This document shows, piece after piece, positions 43,017 to 51,030 of a stretch of 57,851 nt of DNA; within the stretch, counting starts at the first letter, position 1; each line of letters starts with the position of its first letter. The position numbers were made by a program, and so were the translations under genes. Below the pieces are notes generated by a model. It did not search any database and was not told the DNA's origin. It worked only from the letters and a program-made list of their open reading frames with translations. Origin of the DNA: Nitrospira sp. (GTDB lineage: Bacteria > Nitrospirota > Nitrospiria > Nitrospirales > Nitrospiraceae); NCBI GenBank assembly GCA_029194675.1, contig JARFXP010000010.1, positions 1-57,851 on the forward strand, given 5' to 3'.

Positions 43017-44417
43017 TCACTTTGGCGCAACAAGCACTTCGATCCGGCAGTGCTCGCTGACGCTTGTTAAGGTTGTTTCCAGCCGCTTCGGGCTTCCGAT
43101 GCGGCCCTCCGGATCGTACACAAAGCAAAACAGGGTGGAGCATCGCCCTTGATCTCTATAATAATCGGAGTCTGCAGCAACCTGATCGACAAGTTCCTTC
43201 GTGGTCAATCCGGCTCTGGTCTTCTTGGCCACCACGGCGATCTGATCTCGATTCACAAGGAGCGTCGTCCTTGGTGCGCCTTCTGTGTAGGGTGGTGTCC
43301 ATTCTTCGGTCGCTACTTCGTCGAACTCCAGCTTCAACAACGCGCACAAGAGGTCCTGTAGGTCGGAGTCGTCGTCGACTTCAAGCGTCGGTCGATAGTC
43401 TCGCCGAAGCCGGAGCTGGCGGGCTACGGAGTGGAAGCGAAGACAGACTTTCCTGATGAGATTGATCGGGTCCTGGTCGAACGTGGACTCAACCACCCGA
43501 GCGGTACACGGGCCGATCGCCGGCTTATCCGATGATGGGTTTTGCGAAGCGCGGACAACACTGGGAGGCATCTCTGCGGGCGTTGACTGGTTGTTCACGA
43601 CAGGTGTTGGTGAATCGACGTGAGGTTGCGGCGGTATTGAGGAAGAGCTCGGAGCTGCCACGGGAGATGGATGCGCTTGCCTGACTTCCTCTGGCATATC
43701 AATCGTCGGTGACGTTGGCTGAGCTGGCGGTACGGGAGGTGGGAAAGGGGTGACGGCAGCCACCGAGGGGGGTGGTGGCTGGGATGCGACAGCGATGGGT
43801 ATCAGAGTCGGCGTCGGAGATGGCGGAGGAGTTGGAGGGAGTGTCGATGCCGGCATCGGGGACGACTCAGATGCATTGACGGACTCAGGTAGGGACGGTG
43901 GTGGTTGAGGTATCAGAGGAGAACTAGACGGTCCCATAGTTGTTGTCATAGCCACGGCGACTGTCACTGGGGATGTTACCTGTGGCGTCGTAGTCGGCGT
44001 TACAGGTGAGACCAATACCAAGTGGGCTGTGTTGCTGGGAAGCGCCTCATTTGCCTGGTCTGTTTTTGGCGGCGCCTTGAGTCCTTGAAGTTCCAGTTTC
44101 CGGTCCTCCAAGGTGTGCATAAGGTCTTTAATGACAGAAAGGGTCTGTGCCACCTCAGCCTTGGTCGCTGTGCGAATCTTGAAGTTCCGATACGTTTGGA
44201 ATTCATGAGAACGTTCACCGAACGTCTGTCGCAAGCATTCACGAAATTGCAGCTCGGCTTTGCTCTGCGCCGCATCACGATAAGGGAATCCCTCTTGGCT
44301 GATGTCATTGATCGCCACCAGAACTTCCTGAAACTTGTTGATCCCGTGTGCGATCTCTTCGATGAGAGCGGTTTTCGATCGTGACCGTTGATGTTCTGCT
44401 GCGCGGGCGCGTGCCAT
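43017..44417 (-). CDS. PD-(D/E)xK-like protein with altered catalytic motif and Pro-rich linker
   Basis: The product is 466 residues from ATG 44417 (the open frame reaches 44459). A helical N-terminal domain (KTALIEEIAHGINKFQ) is followed by about 190 residues rich in Pro, Ser and Thr, then a C-terminal restriction-endonuclease-like domain of the DpnII/MboI type (LRLRRDYRPTLEVDDDSDLQ, LTTKELVDQVAADSDYYRD, FCFVYDPEGRIGSPKRLE). In active relatives I recall an MDFLL...VEVKKTR core; here it reads TTLLVNRDQIAVVAKKTR, so the acidic metal ligands (D and E) are replaced by T and A. It may thus be a non-cutting binding protein. No partner gene is obvious. Confidence 0.75.
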   Translation of the reverse strand: MARARAAEHQRSRSKTALIEEIAHGINKFQEVLVAINDISQEGFPYRDAAQSKAELQFRECLRQTFGERSHEFQTYRNFKIRTATKAEVAQTLSVIKDLMHTLEDRKLELQGLKAPPKTDQANEALPSNTAHLVLVSPVTPTTTPQVTSPVTVAVAMTTTMGPSSSPLIPQPPPSLPESVNASESSPMPASTLPPTPPPSPTPTLIPIAVASQPPPPSVAAVTPFPPPVPPAQPTSPTIDMPEEVRQAHPSPVAAPSSSSIPPQPHVDSPTPVVNNQSTPAEMPPSVVRASQNPSSDKPAIGPCTARVVESTFDQDPINLIRKVCLRFHSVARQLRLRRDYRPTLEVDDDSDLQDLLCALLKLEFDEVATEEWTPPYTEGAPRTTLLVNRDQIAVVAKKTRAGLTTKELVDQVAADSDYYRDQGRCSTLFCFVYDPEGRIGSPKRLETTLTSVSEHCRIEVLVAPK

Positions 44418-44749
44418 GGCTGTGTGAAAAAGTCTAGCCGAGTGGGTACGGCATGACAAGAAAACACCACATTTTGACGAGGTGTGCTGTCACGTCCGAG
44501 ACTGCGGGCCGCGAGCAAGGCCTATAGGAAAATCGAGTTTAGATGACGACGGAGGATCAAGGTAGCAACGGATGGAAACCCCTTGTCTACCGCTACGGCT
44601 ATCTGCCGTTGGAAGGCTACGGATTGGTGAGGATAGAACGTCCGATGCATTGGTCGAAGGGAACGGGGCATGTCATGAGTGTGCCTGCCGCGAGTCGATC
44701 CCGCCCATCCCGCGCTATTCGATTCCGAACATTCCGGTTGACGAGTACG

Positions 44750-45000
44750 CCCTATTGTTTCGATCCGGCGTCGATCTCTTCACAGAGATCGGGATCGACA
44801 AGGATCATACGCTCGTGCACATCTCGTCCTGCGAAAGAAGGTTTGGCCTTTGCACACCGTGTATTGGGATCACGGCGACATCTGGTTAAGGGGGTATTTT
44901 GTGTCCACGGTCGGAATTACGGAGGAAATTATCAGGCAGTACGTTGCCTGACAAGGCAAGGAAGACGCGGGACAAGTGTTCTTGAATTCTGAGAGAACTC
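44750..45000 (+). pseudogene. tnpA: decayed IS200/IS605-type TnpA
   Basis: A fragment reading ALLFRSGVDLFTEIGIDKDH is followed in another frame (from 44838) by KVWPLHTVYWDHGDIWLRG, YFVSTVGITEEIIRQYV and, after an in-frame TGA, QGKEDAGQV. This matches the C-terminal half of IS200-type Y1 transposases, with the catalytic Tyr in IIRQYV. The middle is shortened and the frames are broken. No intact N-terminus is seen. Confidence 0.6.
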
Positions 45001-45018
45001 CGCCTGTAAGGGCGGGGA
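44998..45018 (+). repeat. right-end hairpin of an IS200/IS605-type element
   Basis: The stem ccgcc (45000-45004) and ggcgg (45011-45015) with a six-base loop tgtaag lies at the end of the TnpA remnant. It resembles the subterminal hairpins recognised by IS200/IS605 transposases at their right ends. Confidence 0.6.
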
Positions 45019-45040
45019 ATTTATGGAAATGGAGGTGACC

Positions 45041-45598
45041 ATGAAGTGCGCGAGTCTTTCGTTGAGCATTGCCCTACTATGTCTTGTTGCAAGCGCATGT
45101 CAGCGCACGTCGGATATGATTTCCGATCGCTTGGCGGGACGTGTCGATCGCCATCTCCGTTACGTCGACATCAAGGATCATCCTGAGACCTATCGAGGAA
45201 AGCTTATGCTGGCCGGCGGCAGGGTGTTGTCGGCAAAGGGGACGCAAGACAGAATATGGATCGAGGTACTGCACATTCCGCTATCCGAAGATTTGATTCC
45301 CACTGGACGCGAATCCAATTCGAAAGGTCGGTTCGTTATCATCGATCGTGGCGATCAGGTGCCGGATTCGGCCGTGTTTAATGACAAGGAGAAACGCGTG
45401 ACCGTTGTAGGAGAAGTGCTCGGCGCCACCACTATCCAAATCGGCGATGTCAAGCAGCAAGTTCCTGAGCTAGTCGTCAAGCATATTACGGTCTGGGATT
45501 GGGATCACATGAAGGGCGGGTATGGGCGATACTACGGCTACGGCGATCCCTTTCCATGGGCATACCGTGGGTACTACGGAGGTTCCTATTATTGGTAG
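45041..45598 (+). CDS. Slp-family outer-membrane lipoprotein
   Basis: The product is 185 residues from ATG 45041, preceded by ggagg. A signal peptide with lipobox ASAC leads to a Slp-like domain (YVDIKDHPETYRGKLMLAGGRVL, IWIEVLHIPLS, GRFVIIDRGDQVPDS, VTVVGEVLGA). The Tyr/Gly/Trp-rich tail (GGYGRYYGYGDPF to GGSYYW) is typical for this family. Slp proteins are starvation- or stress-linked outer-membrane lipoproteins of uncertain function. It directly follows the IS200 remnant hairpin. Confidence 0.85.
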   Translation: MKCASLSLSIALLCLVASACQRTSDMISDRLAGRVDRHLRYVDIKDHPETYRGKLMLAGGRVLSAKGTQDRIWIEVLHIPLSEDLIPTGRESNSKGRFVIIDRGDQVPDSAVFNDKEKRVTVVGEVLGATTIQIGDVKQQVPELVVKHITVWDWDHMKGGYGRYYGYGDPFPWAYRGYYGGSYYW

Positions 45599-45814
45599 CA
45601 TACGAAGCCGCGCCAGATCGACGCACCAGGGGAAGGATTGCGCAGTGTATATTCGCCCTAGGTGTTCAACACAGGCCTTTGGTAGCAGCCGGAAGAACCA
45701 ATAGTTGGAAGCTCGACAACTAGGGGACACCTCATGACCATGCTATCGAGTGAATCGTTGGCTTGAGGGCTGGTTCGACTTGGAAGTTCTGGGCACCGGG
45801 AGCGTGGTGCCGGA

Positions 45815-46343
45815 TCACGTCGTGCCGCCCGCTGTAGGCCGCATCAACCCCCACACCCGCGTCTCCTGTCCATACAGCAAGTCCGACGATCCCTGGCTGT
45901 CATGCGCAGTGGCCGCGGTGGCGGCCACTGCATGGATCAGCTTGGTCTGACTATCTACCCCAAGATGAGCCTTGATAACGAAATACCACTGAGTGCCCCT
46001 CTTCGTCTGATGCATCTCCGGGTCCCATTCCTTCCGGCGATTCTGGGGATCGAGGCCCAGATCAATGCTCACGAACTGCCGCAAGGCCCGCGAGTCGTAC
46101 AGCGCCTCCGCCGCCGCTTGATCCGACAGATTGAACCACTGTTGCAGACAATGGAGGCGCAGCCCACTGGCGGACGCCAGGACCCTCAGCCTTGGGATAG
46201 ACCGACGCAATCGCGACAGCAAGTTCCGTCCACGGCACGACGCAGTTCATCTCGTCGAGAAACCGCTCCCGGCGGGCAGGGGTGCGATGCTGTTCAAACG
46301 TGACCTTGGCAAACGTCTGTGGCTGCAGGGGGCGCCTCCTCAA
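45815..46343 (-). pseudogene. IS5-family transposase remnant
   Basis: The start (from 46343, QTFAKVTFEQHRTPARRERFL, VVPWTELAVAIASVYPKAEG) and the later part (LRLHCLQQWFNLSDQAAAEAL, DPEMHQTKRGTQWYF, KAHLGVDSQTKLIHAV) lie in different frames. In intact relatives about 75 residues separate LGLD from DPEMHQ; they are missing here. The C-terminal third is also lost. A frameshift and internal deletion thus inactivate it. Confidence 0.8.
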
Positions 46344-46407
46344 TCAGAGCTGCGCGACCCTTTATCACATCACGAGAAGAGAATAAATCAGACGTGCACA
46401 GGGAAGA

Positions 46408-46593
46408 CTACATTGAGTGCTGATGCTGATGTTCACCGTGCTCGCCGGTGTGCTGATGGTCATGGCGACCGGTGTCGGAACCATGGTCGTGAGCATGTGC
46501 ATGCTCGTGCGCATGCTCGTGGTTGTGAGTCTGAGCCGATCCGTGCATGTGCTCATGGCTGTGGAGATGCTTATGAGAATGGGAGCCTTTCAT
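46408..46593 (-). CDS. His-rich small protein, probable metal binder
   Basis: The product is 61 residues, 22 of them His, mostly as alternating H-x-H (HSHKHLHSHEHMHG; EHAHEHAHAHDHG). There is no signal peptide. aaaggag lies eight bases before ATG 46593, which decides the start; ATG 46611 upstream includes that site within its own codons. Proteins of this kind store or buffer nickel, zinc or copper (as in Hpn-like proteins), but the sequence does not show which. It stands alone next to the IS5 remnant. Confidence 0.75.
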   Translation of the reverse strand: MKGSHSHKHLHSHEHMHGSAQTHNHEHAHEHAHAHDHGSDTGRHDHQHTGEHGEHQHQHSM

Positions 46594-46860
46594 AGGTAGT
46601 ACTCCTTTCAAACGAATGTTTTCTCCATAATACCACTCTTTCTCGAGTCATGGAATACAGGGCGGTGCGTGGATTTCCGGACACAAGTCGGAAAAGTTGG
46701 GGAAGCATTGGAATGCGACAGTTTTCAGGAGGAAGATCAAAACTAGAGTGAACTAACGCTGGAGCAGTTTATCCGTACGCGGACAGTTATGATAATTTGG
46801 ATGAAGAACGCACGATACACGCGAGCTTCCTGTTAAGCAAAGAACTACTGGAAGCTGTAT

Positions 46861-46902
46861 CCGGCGGCCAAAGAAAAGCAGCTTCGTCAGATGAGCCGCC
46901 GG
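46861..46902. repeat. hairpin repeat, copy A
   Basis: Perfect 8-bp arms ccggcggc (46861-46868) and gccgccgg (46895-46902) flank a 26-nt centre. The same layout is found at 46946-46987 and, beside the intact tRNA-Arg, at 53978-54020. Confidence 0.75.
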
Positions 46903-46945
46903 TGCGAGCAAGTAACATATGGAAACACGTCCTAGAGGTGTTTAT

Positions 46946-46987
46946 CCGGCGCCGCTAAGAAGAAGGCTGCGCCTGATGAGGCGCCGG
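46946..46987. repeat. hairpin repeat, copy B
   Basis: Arms ccggcgcc (46946-46953) and ggcgccgg (46980-46987). Two paired bases differ together from copies A and C (compensatory change), which argues that the fold, not the sequence, is kept. It directly precedes the partial tRNA. Confidence 0.75.
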
Positions 46988-47004
46988 TACGAGCGAACTT
47001 GGTT

Positions 47005-47049
47005 TGGTGTCCCCGATACGAATTGAACGTACGACCCGCGGTTTAGGAA
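47005..47049 (-). other. partial tRNA-Arg (3' half), att-like copy
   Basis: From 47005 (CCA end) to 47049 the sequence repeats the 3' half of the tRNA-Arg(CCT) at 54038-54114, with one change in the acceptor stem, and then diverges in the anticodon stem. Such a tRNA 3' copy is what site-specific integration into a tRNA gene leaves at the far end of an island. Confidence 0.8.
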
Positions 47050-47093
47050 CACGATTTAGGTAGAAACACCAGTCCATAGCAAAATACACCATA

Positions 47094-47138
47094 CAACGGC
47101 AGGTGCAAGCCTCTCAAGGGGTTTGTAGCCTGCCGTTG
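47094..47138. repeat. strong hairpin next to the partial tRNA
   Basis: Perfect 10-bp arms caacggcagg (47094-47103) and cctgccgttg (47129-47138); the inside pairs further, with G-U-type mismatches. It lies 45 bp inside the att-like site and may be part of the recombination region or of a lost integrase gene's end. Confidence 0.6.
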
Positions 47139-47335
47139 CTTCTCGTATGTTCCCGTGTCCTCCCCTAACTGTGACAGTTTTCGGATCGGAACCGTGACAG
47201 AAACCGGAAATGTTTTTTCGTCAATCATGGTGGGAACACCCCTGGGGGTTTTGCGGCAGGACGGGTGGCATGGTTGAGCCTCTCGGTACGGCCTGATATG
47301 GGTACGCTATCATTTTCTGACTGCTCGGCTCCAGA

Positions 47336-47355
47336 AGGAAGCCCCTCGGGGCTTC
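47336..47355. terminator. terminator-like perfect hairpin
   Basis: Perfect 9-bp arms (ggaagcccc / ggggcttcc) with a 2-nt loop, followed on the plus strand by caaaa. There is no T-run, so it may be a weak terminator or simply a palindrome. Confidence 0.5.
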
Positions 47356-47434
47356 CCAAAACAAACGCGCCTCAAAAGGGAACCCTTGAAAAAGGAAACC
47401 CTCGCCCTACGATTCAGTCTCTCATCGCGATCAG

Positions 47435-47602
47435 TCATTTCTTCCGCCACTCCCACGGCGAAACAGGTTCAGGATCAGTCCACACATTCCTCGCCCCTCG
47501 TGCTTCCTGCTCCAACCCTTCGAGGATGGTCTCTTCTGGCGCATACTTCCGATACCACCAGCACCAGCCCTCTTTCACCAACTCGTGGAGGAGATACGTC
47601 AT
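47435..47602 (-). pseudogene. C-terminal fragment of a staphylococcal-nuclease-like (SNase) protein
   Basis: The 55 codons before the stop read LLHELVKEGWCWWYRKYAPEE and WTDPEPVSPWEWRKK, matching the C-terminal end of SNase-type nucleases with a conserved WYRKYAP. The N-terminal catalytic half is missing. This is a piece of cargo left in the island. Confidence 0.7.
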
Positions 47603-47828
47603 CGTTTGAGATTTCGCCCCGTTTCCAGAATATAGGGGGCACGATAGACTGTGCCAGCTTGATCGCAAATGTGACCGAGTCAAAACCTTAAACGGACCAA
47701 AGTTCGTTCGGGGGGAGCGAACAAAAATCCAAAAATGGCCATTTGCAGAGGCGAGGGAAACAGGCTATGTTCATACTTACGTTTGGGCAAAATTGGTCTT
47801 TCTTATTGGCGGCTTTCTCGGAGGGGCT

Positions 47829-48122
47829 ATGTTTCATTATGCACTCGGGTTGATGATCGTCGTGGTCCTCGGGGGTATCTCGGCGCTCGCTGGCGCTGAA
47901 CAATCCTTTCCTTTGGTCGTGAATCAAGCGGTCCACCACGATGCAGCACCCCCTCGTGGCTCTGATCTCCTCGGGCCTACGTCTGTGGACACGCCCCGGC
48001 AAAAAGAGAAACCGCTCCATTATCCGCATCCAGAGGAGGTGGACAAGCCGGTTTCCGACACACCCGTGGTGCCAGCAGCCAACCCAACTGACCATACGGC
48101 CATGGACCCGATCAGTATTTGA
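47829..48122 (+). CDS. small exported protein of unknown function
   Basis: From ATG 47829 (ggagg four bases upstream) the product has 97 residues: a signal peptide (ALGLMIVVVLGGISALAGA, cleavage likely before EQS) and a mature part rich in Pro, His and Asp (HHDAAPPRG, HYPHPEEVDKP). No family is recognised. The open frame extends to 47793 upstream, but the ribosome binding site supports 47829. Confidence 0.55.
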   Translation: MFHYALGLMIVVVLGGISALAGAEQSFPLVVNQAVHHDAAPPRGSDLLGPTSVDTPRQKEKPLHYPHPEEVDKPVSDTPVVPAANPTDHTAMDPISI

Positions 48123-48425
48123 GAAGAACTGGTTCCGTATATCGTTTTTCACCGATTCAATATCTTGATCGGTGATTGTTGTGGCAGCGTCCAACGGAGC
48201 CAGCACCCCAGCATCTTGCAAGTGTTTATACGCTTGAAGGTCTTCCAGGTATCGCAGGTTCAGATAGGCGTCTTTGTAGCCCGACTTGATGAGATCGTAA
48301 TAACCCGTCACCTGAACGTCGCCTTCCGATGTACCTCTGTATAGCCAATACGGGAGCACCAGGAGGTCCCATCGACCGTTTCGAAACCCCAAACTTTTCA
48401 ACCAGTCTACTGCGAGCTTCACCTT
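48123..48425 (-). pseudogene. fragment of an uncharacterised gene
   Basis: Residues VKLAVDWLKSLGFRNGRWDL, TGYYDLIKSGYKDAYLNLRY and LEDLQAYKHLQDAGVLAPLD look protein-coding (helical, balanced composition), but I do not recognise the family. The frame is fused at its upstream end to a piece of IS3-type terminus (48426-48494), so the original start is lost. The open frame runs on beyond 48123 only as a shadow of the plus-strand gene. Confidence 0.5.
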
Positions 48426-48494
48426 AGTGGGCCCGTCAACAGCCGGCGGCGTGAGGCTGTAATTCATGGCGTCCACTATTGACGACCAGGGTCA
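48426..48494 (-). repeat. solo terminus of an IS3-family element
   Basis: About 69 bp match the ends of the elements at 56295 and 57725: the tgacc(c/t)(c/t)gg start, tcaatagtggacgccatga and the tail of OrfB with its stop. It is oriented minus and fused to unrelated coding DNA, marking a deletion or a one-ended rearrangement. Confidence 0.75.
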
Positions 48495-48834
48495 AACATC
48501 ACCACAAGCATGCAGTATAAGGATTACTACACGTCCAGGGTTGGCACCGGTCCACAATACGCCACCATCCATCAGCCAACGGACAAAAGGAAACCTCCGA
48601 AGTTTCTCGACTCTTGGGATAAAGCTGCCATAAGATCTTCATGTGTGCTATTGCTTTCCACCTTCGTCTTTCCCTAGAATAGAACGCTTTTCGGCTTCGG
48701 TAGGATAGTGAGCTAGACTAGGCATAGACAGCAGACTTTAACTTCTCTTGGGACGCTAACGGAGAACGATATTATTCGCAATTATTCGCAACGGGAACTA
48801 TTGCGATGAGGGAAGCAGGGATCTTATAGTTTTT
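48495..48834. other. gene-free stretch in the island
   Basis: No gene is recognised in these 340 bp. A short frame at 48510 begins MQYKDYY, like the start of some DnaJ/CbpA proteins, but loses similarity at once. Confidence 0.4.
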
Positions 48835-49090
48835 ATGGCTGGAGCGTTATTGGGGCGGGTGTTACCTTGCTCTTTGCGCGTCAACCGGGCACCGAGCTGC
48901 ACGGCCGTCTGCTCGGCTATACCACTCGCGCGAAGGATGATTTAGTGAATATGGGTCAAGAGGCATGGTATACCGCTGTGGAACACGCAAGGAATATTAT
49001 AACAAGGGAGAAGAGGCGGTTGGCGACGTAGGACGTTCTGCCAAAGAGTTTGCTAAACAAGCCCAAGACGTGGCCAAAGGGGGAGAATGA
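48835..49090 (+). pseudogene. YtxH-like protein, frameshifted
   Basis: Three frames together give FMAGALLG, GAGVTLLFA, TELHGRLLGYTTRAKDDLVN, GQEAWYTAVEHA and YYNKGEEAVGDVGRSAKEFA, ending at 49090. This is the layout of YtxH-type stress/gas-vesicle-like membrane proteins (one helix, then a long amphipathic region). At least two frameshifts break it. Its last codons overlap the next start (ATGA), so both once formed a unit. Confidence 0.6.
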
Positions 49091-49350
49091 TGAAAATGAG
49101 GCATACTTGCGCATCCATATTATTGATGGCGGCTGGAATGCTAGTGTTTACCGGCGCGGCAGTACAGGCCCAGGTAAACCCCCATCTCACCAAATCAGGC
49201 CAAACGAAGGGGCCAAGGTACGCAAATCGAAACCTGCCCCCCGATCGAGAAGCTTACCACGGAACAAAACACCGTAAGCCCCATGGACCGCCCGGTAGTA
49301 TGGGATTGATGCAAGGCAACGGATCATCGGCGGACGGAGGGGGACGATAG
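49090..49350 (+). CDS. small exported basic protein of unknown function
   Basis: The product is 86 residues with a signal peptide (CASILLMAAGMLVFTGAAVQA) and a mature part rich in Lys, Arg, His, Gly and Pro (NRNLPPDREAYHGTKHRKPH). gggag lies just upstream; ATGs at 49087, 49090 and 49096 are all possible. It follows the broken YtxH-like gene and is followed by a terminator at 49443. No family is recognised. Confidence 0.55.
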   Translation: MKMRHTCASILLMAAGMLVFTGAAVQAQVNPHLTKSGQTKGPRYANRNLPPDREAYHGTKHRKPHGPPGSMGLMQGNGSSADGGGR

Positions 49351-49704
49351 GCAGAGGTGGTATAGAGGTCGGCGAGGAGACCCCCGGTCCCCCTCAACCA
49401 ATTCTGGCCGTCACGGTTGCTATCACGGTTCAACAAAAAAATCGGGGGCTAACCGAAATAAGTCACGGTCGCCCCCGTTTCTTCCCGTAGCCTGCTGTAT
49501 CTCGCAGACTCAATATTCATGCGTGTTCGGCCACCGCGTTGTCTTGGCTGCTGTGGCTGAGGAAAATGCTACTCATGCGAAGTGAGTCTGATCGATTGGC
49601 CGGTCACGCTACGCGGGGATTCTACACCTTTTCACGAATAAAGCATCCCGCTGTGTTGGCTCAGCGCAATCTTCCACACACTGATTAGGGAGATCTCACG
49701 ATCG
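49351..49704. other. intergenic stretch with terminator
   Basis: Apart from the hairpin at 49443-49477 I see no gene in this 354-bp region. Confidence 0.4.
49443..49477. terminator. bidirectional terminator
   Basis: Arms cgggggc (49443-49449) and gcccccg (49471-49477) with inner accg/cggt pairing. Minus-strand transcripts would meet a T-run of seven right after it; plus-strand ones meet tttctt. It closes the exported small-protein unit. Confidence 0.7.
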
Positions 49705-49811
49705 ATGACGAAGGCCCAGCCCTTCACGGAAACCCTCGATTGGCTCGCGTCGTCCTATCGTGAAACCGTCATGATGATTCTTCGTCGGCACCTAGGGATA
49801 GCAAAGTTGCT
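49705..49811 (+). pseudogene. 5' fragment of a small gene cut by an IS3 element
   Basis: About 36 codons (KAQPFTETLDWLASSYRETV and a basic MILRRHLGIAKLL) read up to the left end of the IS3 element at 49812. It may have been a small DNA-binding or antidote-type protein, but the piece is too short to say. Confidence 0.35.
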
Positions 49812-49853
49812 TGACCAGCCGGGAGTTTTTGTACCACCTACGTATGTTAGTCC

Positions 49854-50642
49854 TCAGCTCGCAAGCGGGAGGGCTTCGGGAGCGGGTGGTTGTCCCCCGA
49901 GGCTCCTGTGCGGACGGACCGTGTTGGAATGCCTCCCCCAGCGTTCCGTCATGATTTGCGCTTCCTTGAGTGTGTAGAAGAGCTCGCCGTTTAAAAACTG
50001 CGCCCGCATCTTGCCATTAAACGACTCGATAGAGCCGTTCTCCCAGGGTGACCCTGGCTCGATGTAGAGGAGCGTCACGTCGAGATTCTTCAGCCAGTGT
50101 CTGAGCTTGAGAGCGATGAACGCGGGCCCATTATCCGATCGAACATGCATCGGCATCCCGCGACTCAGGAATAGATCCGCAAGGATCAACAGCACATCTT
50201 GCGAGCGGATCCGGCGGGCGACAACCGACGCCAGACACTCTCGGGTGGACTCATCGAGGATATTCAGAATCCGAAAGGGTCTCCCATCCTGCGTCCGATC
50301 TGCCCCAAAGTCATAGGACCAGACATGATTGTGGTAGGCGGGCCGCAGCCGGAGGCACGCCCCATCGGCGTGCCAGAGTCTGGCTCGCTGGGGCTGCTTT
50401 CTGGGCACTGTGAGGCCCTCTTGTCGCCACATGGTATGCACGCGATCTTTCCCCACGTCCCAGCCCTCGCGTCTTAACAGATCCGTCACCGTGCGGTACC
50501 CATACCGCCCGTACTCCTTGGCGAGCGCGATGATGCGCTCACGTACCCGCTCCTGGCTCTGGTCCCATCGTGGCCGGTAGCGATCGCCAGACCGGACCTG
50601 GCCGATTGCCCGACACGCTCGACGCTCGGACACCTGGAGCAT
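49854..50642 (-). CDS. IS3-family transposase OrfB
   Basis: The catalytic half of an IS3-type transposase: LQVSERRACRAIG at the start, then the HTH-like region, VWSYDFGADRTQDGR (first Asp), MHVRSDNGPAFIA (second Asp) and WENGSIESFNGKMRAQFL (final Glu). The open frame extends upstream to 50870, overlapping OrfA, as needed for frameshift production of an OrfAB fusion. The C-terminal PHRSLGGQPPAPEAL is typical of the IS407/IS3 groups. Coding sequence appears intact. Confidence 0.88.
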   Translation of the reverse strand: MLQVSERRACRAIGQVRSGDRYRPRWDQSQERVRERIIALAKEYGRYGYRTVTDLLRREGWDVGKDRVHTMWRQEGLTVPRKQPQRARLWHADGACLRLRPAYHNHVWSYDFGADRTQDGRPFRILNILDESTRECLASVVARRIRSQDVLLILADLFLSRGMPMHVRSDNGPAFIALKLRHWLKNLDVTLLYIEPGSPWENGSIESFNGKMRAQFLNGELFYTLKEAQIMTERWGRHSNTVRPHRSLGGQPPAPEALPLAS

Positions 50643-50656
50643 GGTGACGGCATGCC

Positions 50657-50962
50657 TCACGGCTTCGCGCCGACGGGCCGGGCGTAGAAGTTTCCCGCGG
50701 CCACCTCTTTCAAGATGGCTAGATCGAGCGCCTGGTTTGCCACGATCCGCTTGAGCCGCAGAGTCTCTTGCTCCACGGCTTTTAGACGCTTCGCCTGGTC
50801 GACGCACAAGCCGCCGTATGCTTTCTTCCAGCGGTAGTACGTTCGCTCGGTAATCCCGAGCTTTCGGCAAGCATCGAGCACCGGCAGGCTTTTGCCGGTT
50901 TCAAGCTCGACCGTCCGCAGATGCTGAAGGATTTCTTCGGGTGTGAACCGTTTCCTGGGCAT
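50657..50962 (-). CDS. IS3-family transposase OrfA
   Basis: A 101-residue protein from ATG 50962 with the leader RKRFTPEEILQHLRTVELE, a helix-turn-helix (ACRKLGITERTYYRWKKAYG) and a leucine-zipper-like tail (LKAVEQETLRLKRIVANQAL). It binds the IS ends. ggaggt is nine bases upstream. A longer open frame to 50998 is not needed. Confidence 0.88.
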   Translation of the reverse strand: MPRKRFTPEEILQHLRTVELETGKSLPVLDACRKLGITERTYYRWKKAYGGLCVDQAKRLKAVEQETLRLKRIVANQALDLAILKEVAAGNFYARPVGAKP

Positions 50963-51030
50963 GGTGAAGACCTCCCTGGTTGCGGTCCAGTCCAACATTC
51001 AGCCTGGACCAATTTAGCCCGGGTAGGTCA

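Larger units (their letters stand above)
49812..51030 (-). mobile_element. IS3-family element (IS407-type layout)
   Basis: About 1.2 kb with OrfA and OrfB on the minus strand. Candidate termini begin tgacc at both outer ends (49812 and, inverted, 51030), followed by related but imperfect bases (agccggga / tacccggg). No matching target duplication is seen at the flanks. It cuts a protease gene at 51031 and a small gene at 49811. Confidence 0.75.

Noticed and set aside
46408..46593. Short tandem pattern suggesting a CRISPR-like array
   Set aside because: The pattern is caused by repeated His codons in a protein frame; there are no spacers of equal length.
46861..46987. Hairpins considered as integron attC sites
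   Set aside because: They lack the GTTRRRY/RYYYAAC core boxes and no integron integrase or cassette array is nearby.
48510..48680. Frame starting MQYKDYY, like a DnaJ/CbpA start
   Set aside because: Only the first seven residues agree; no HPD motif or J-domain helices follow.
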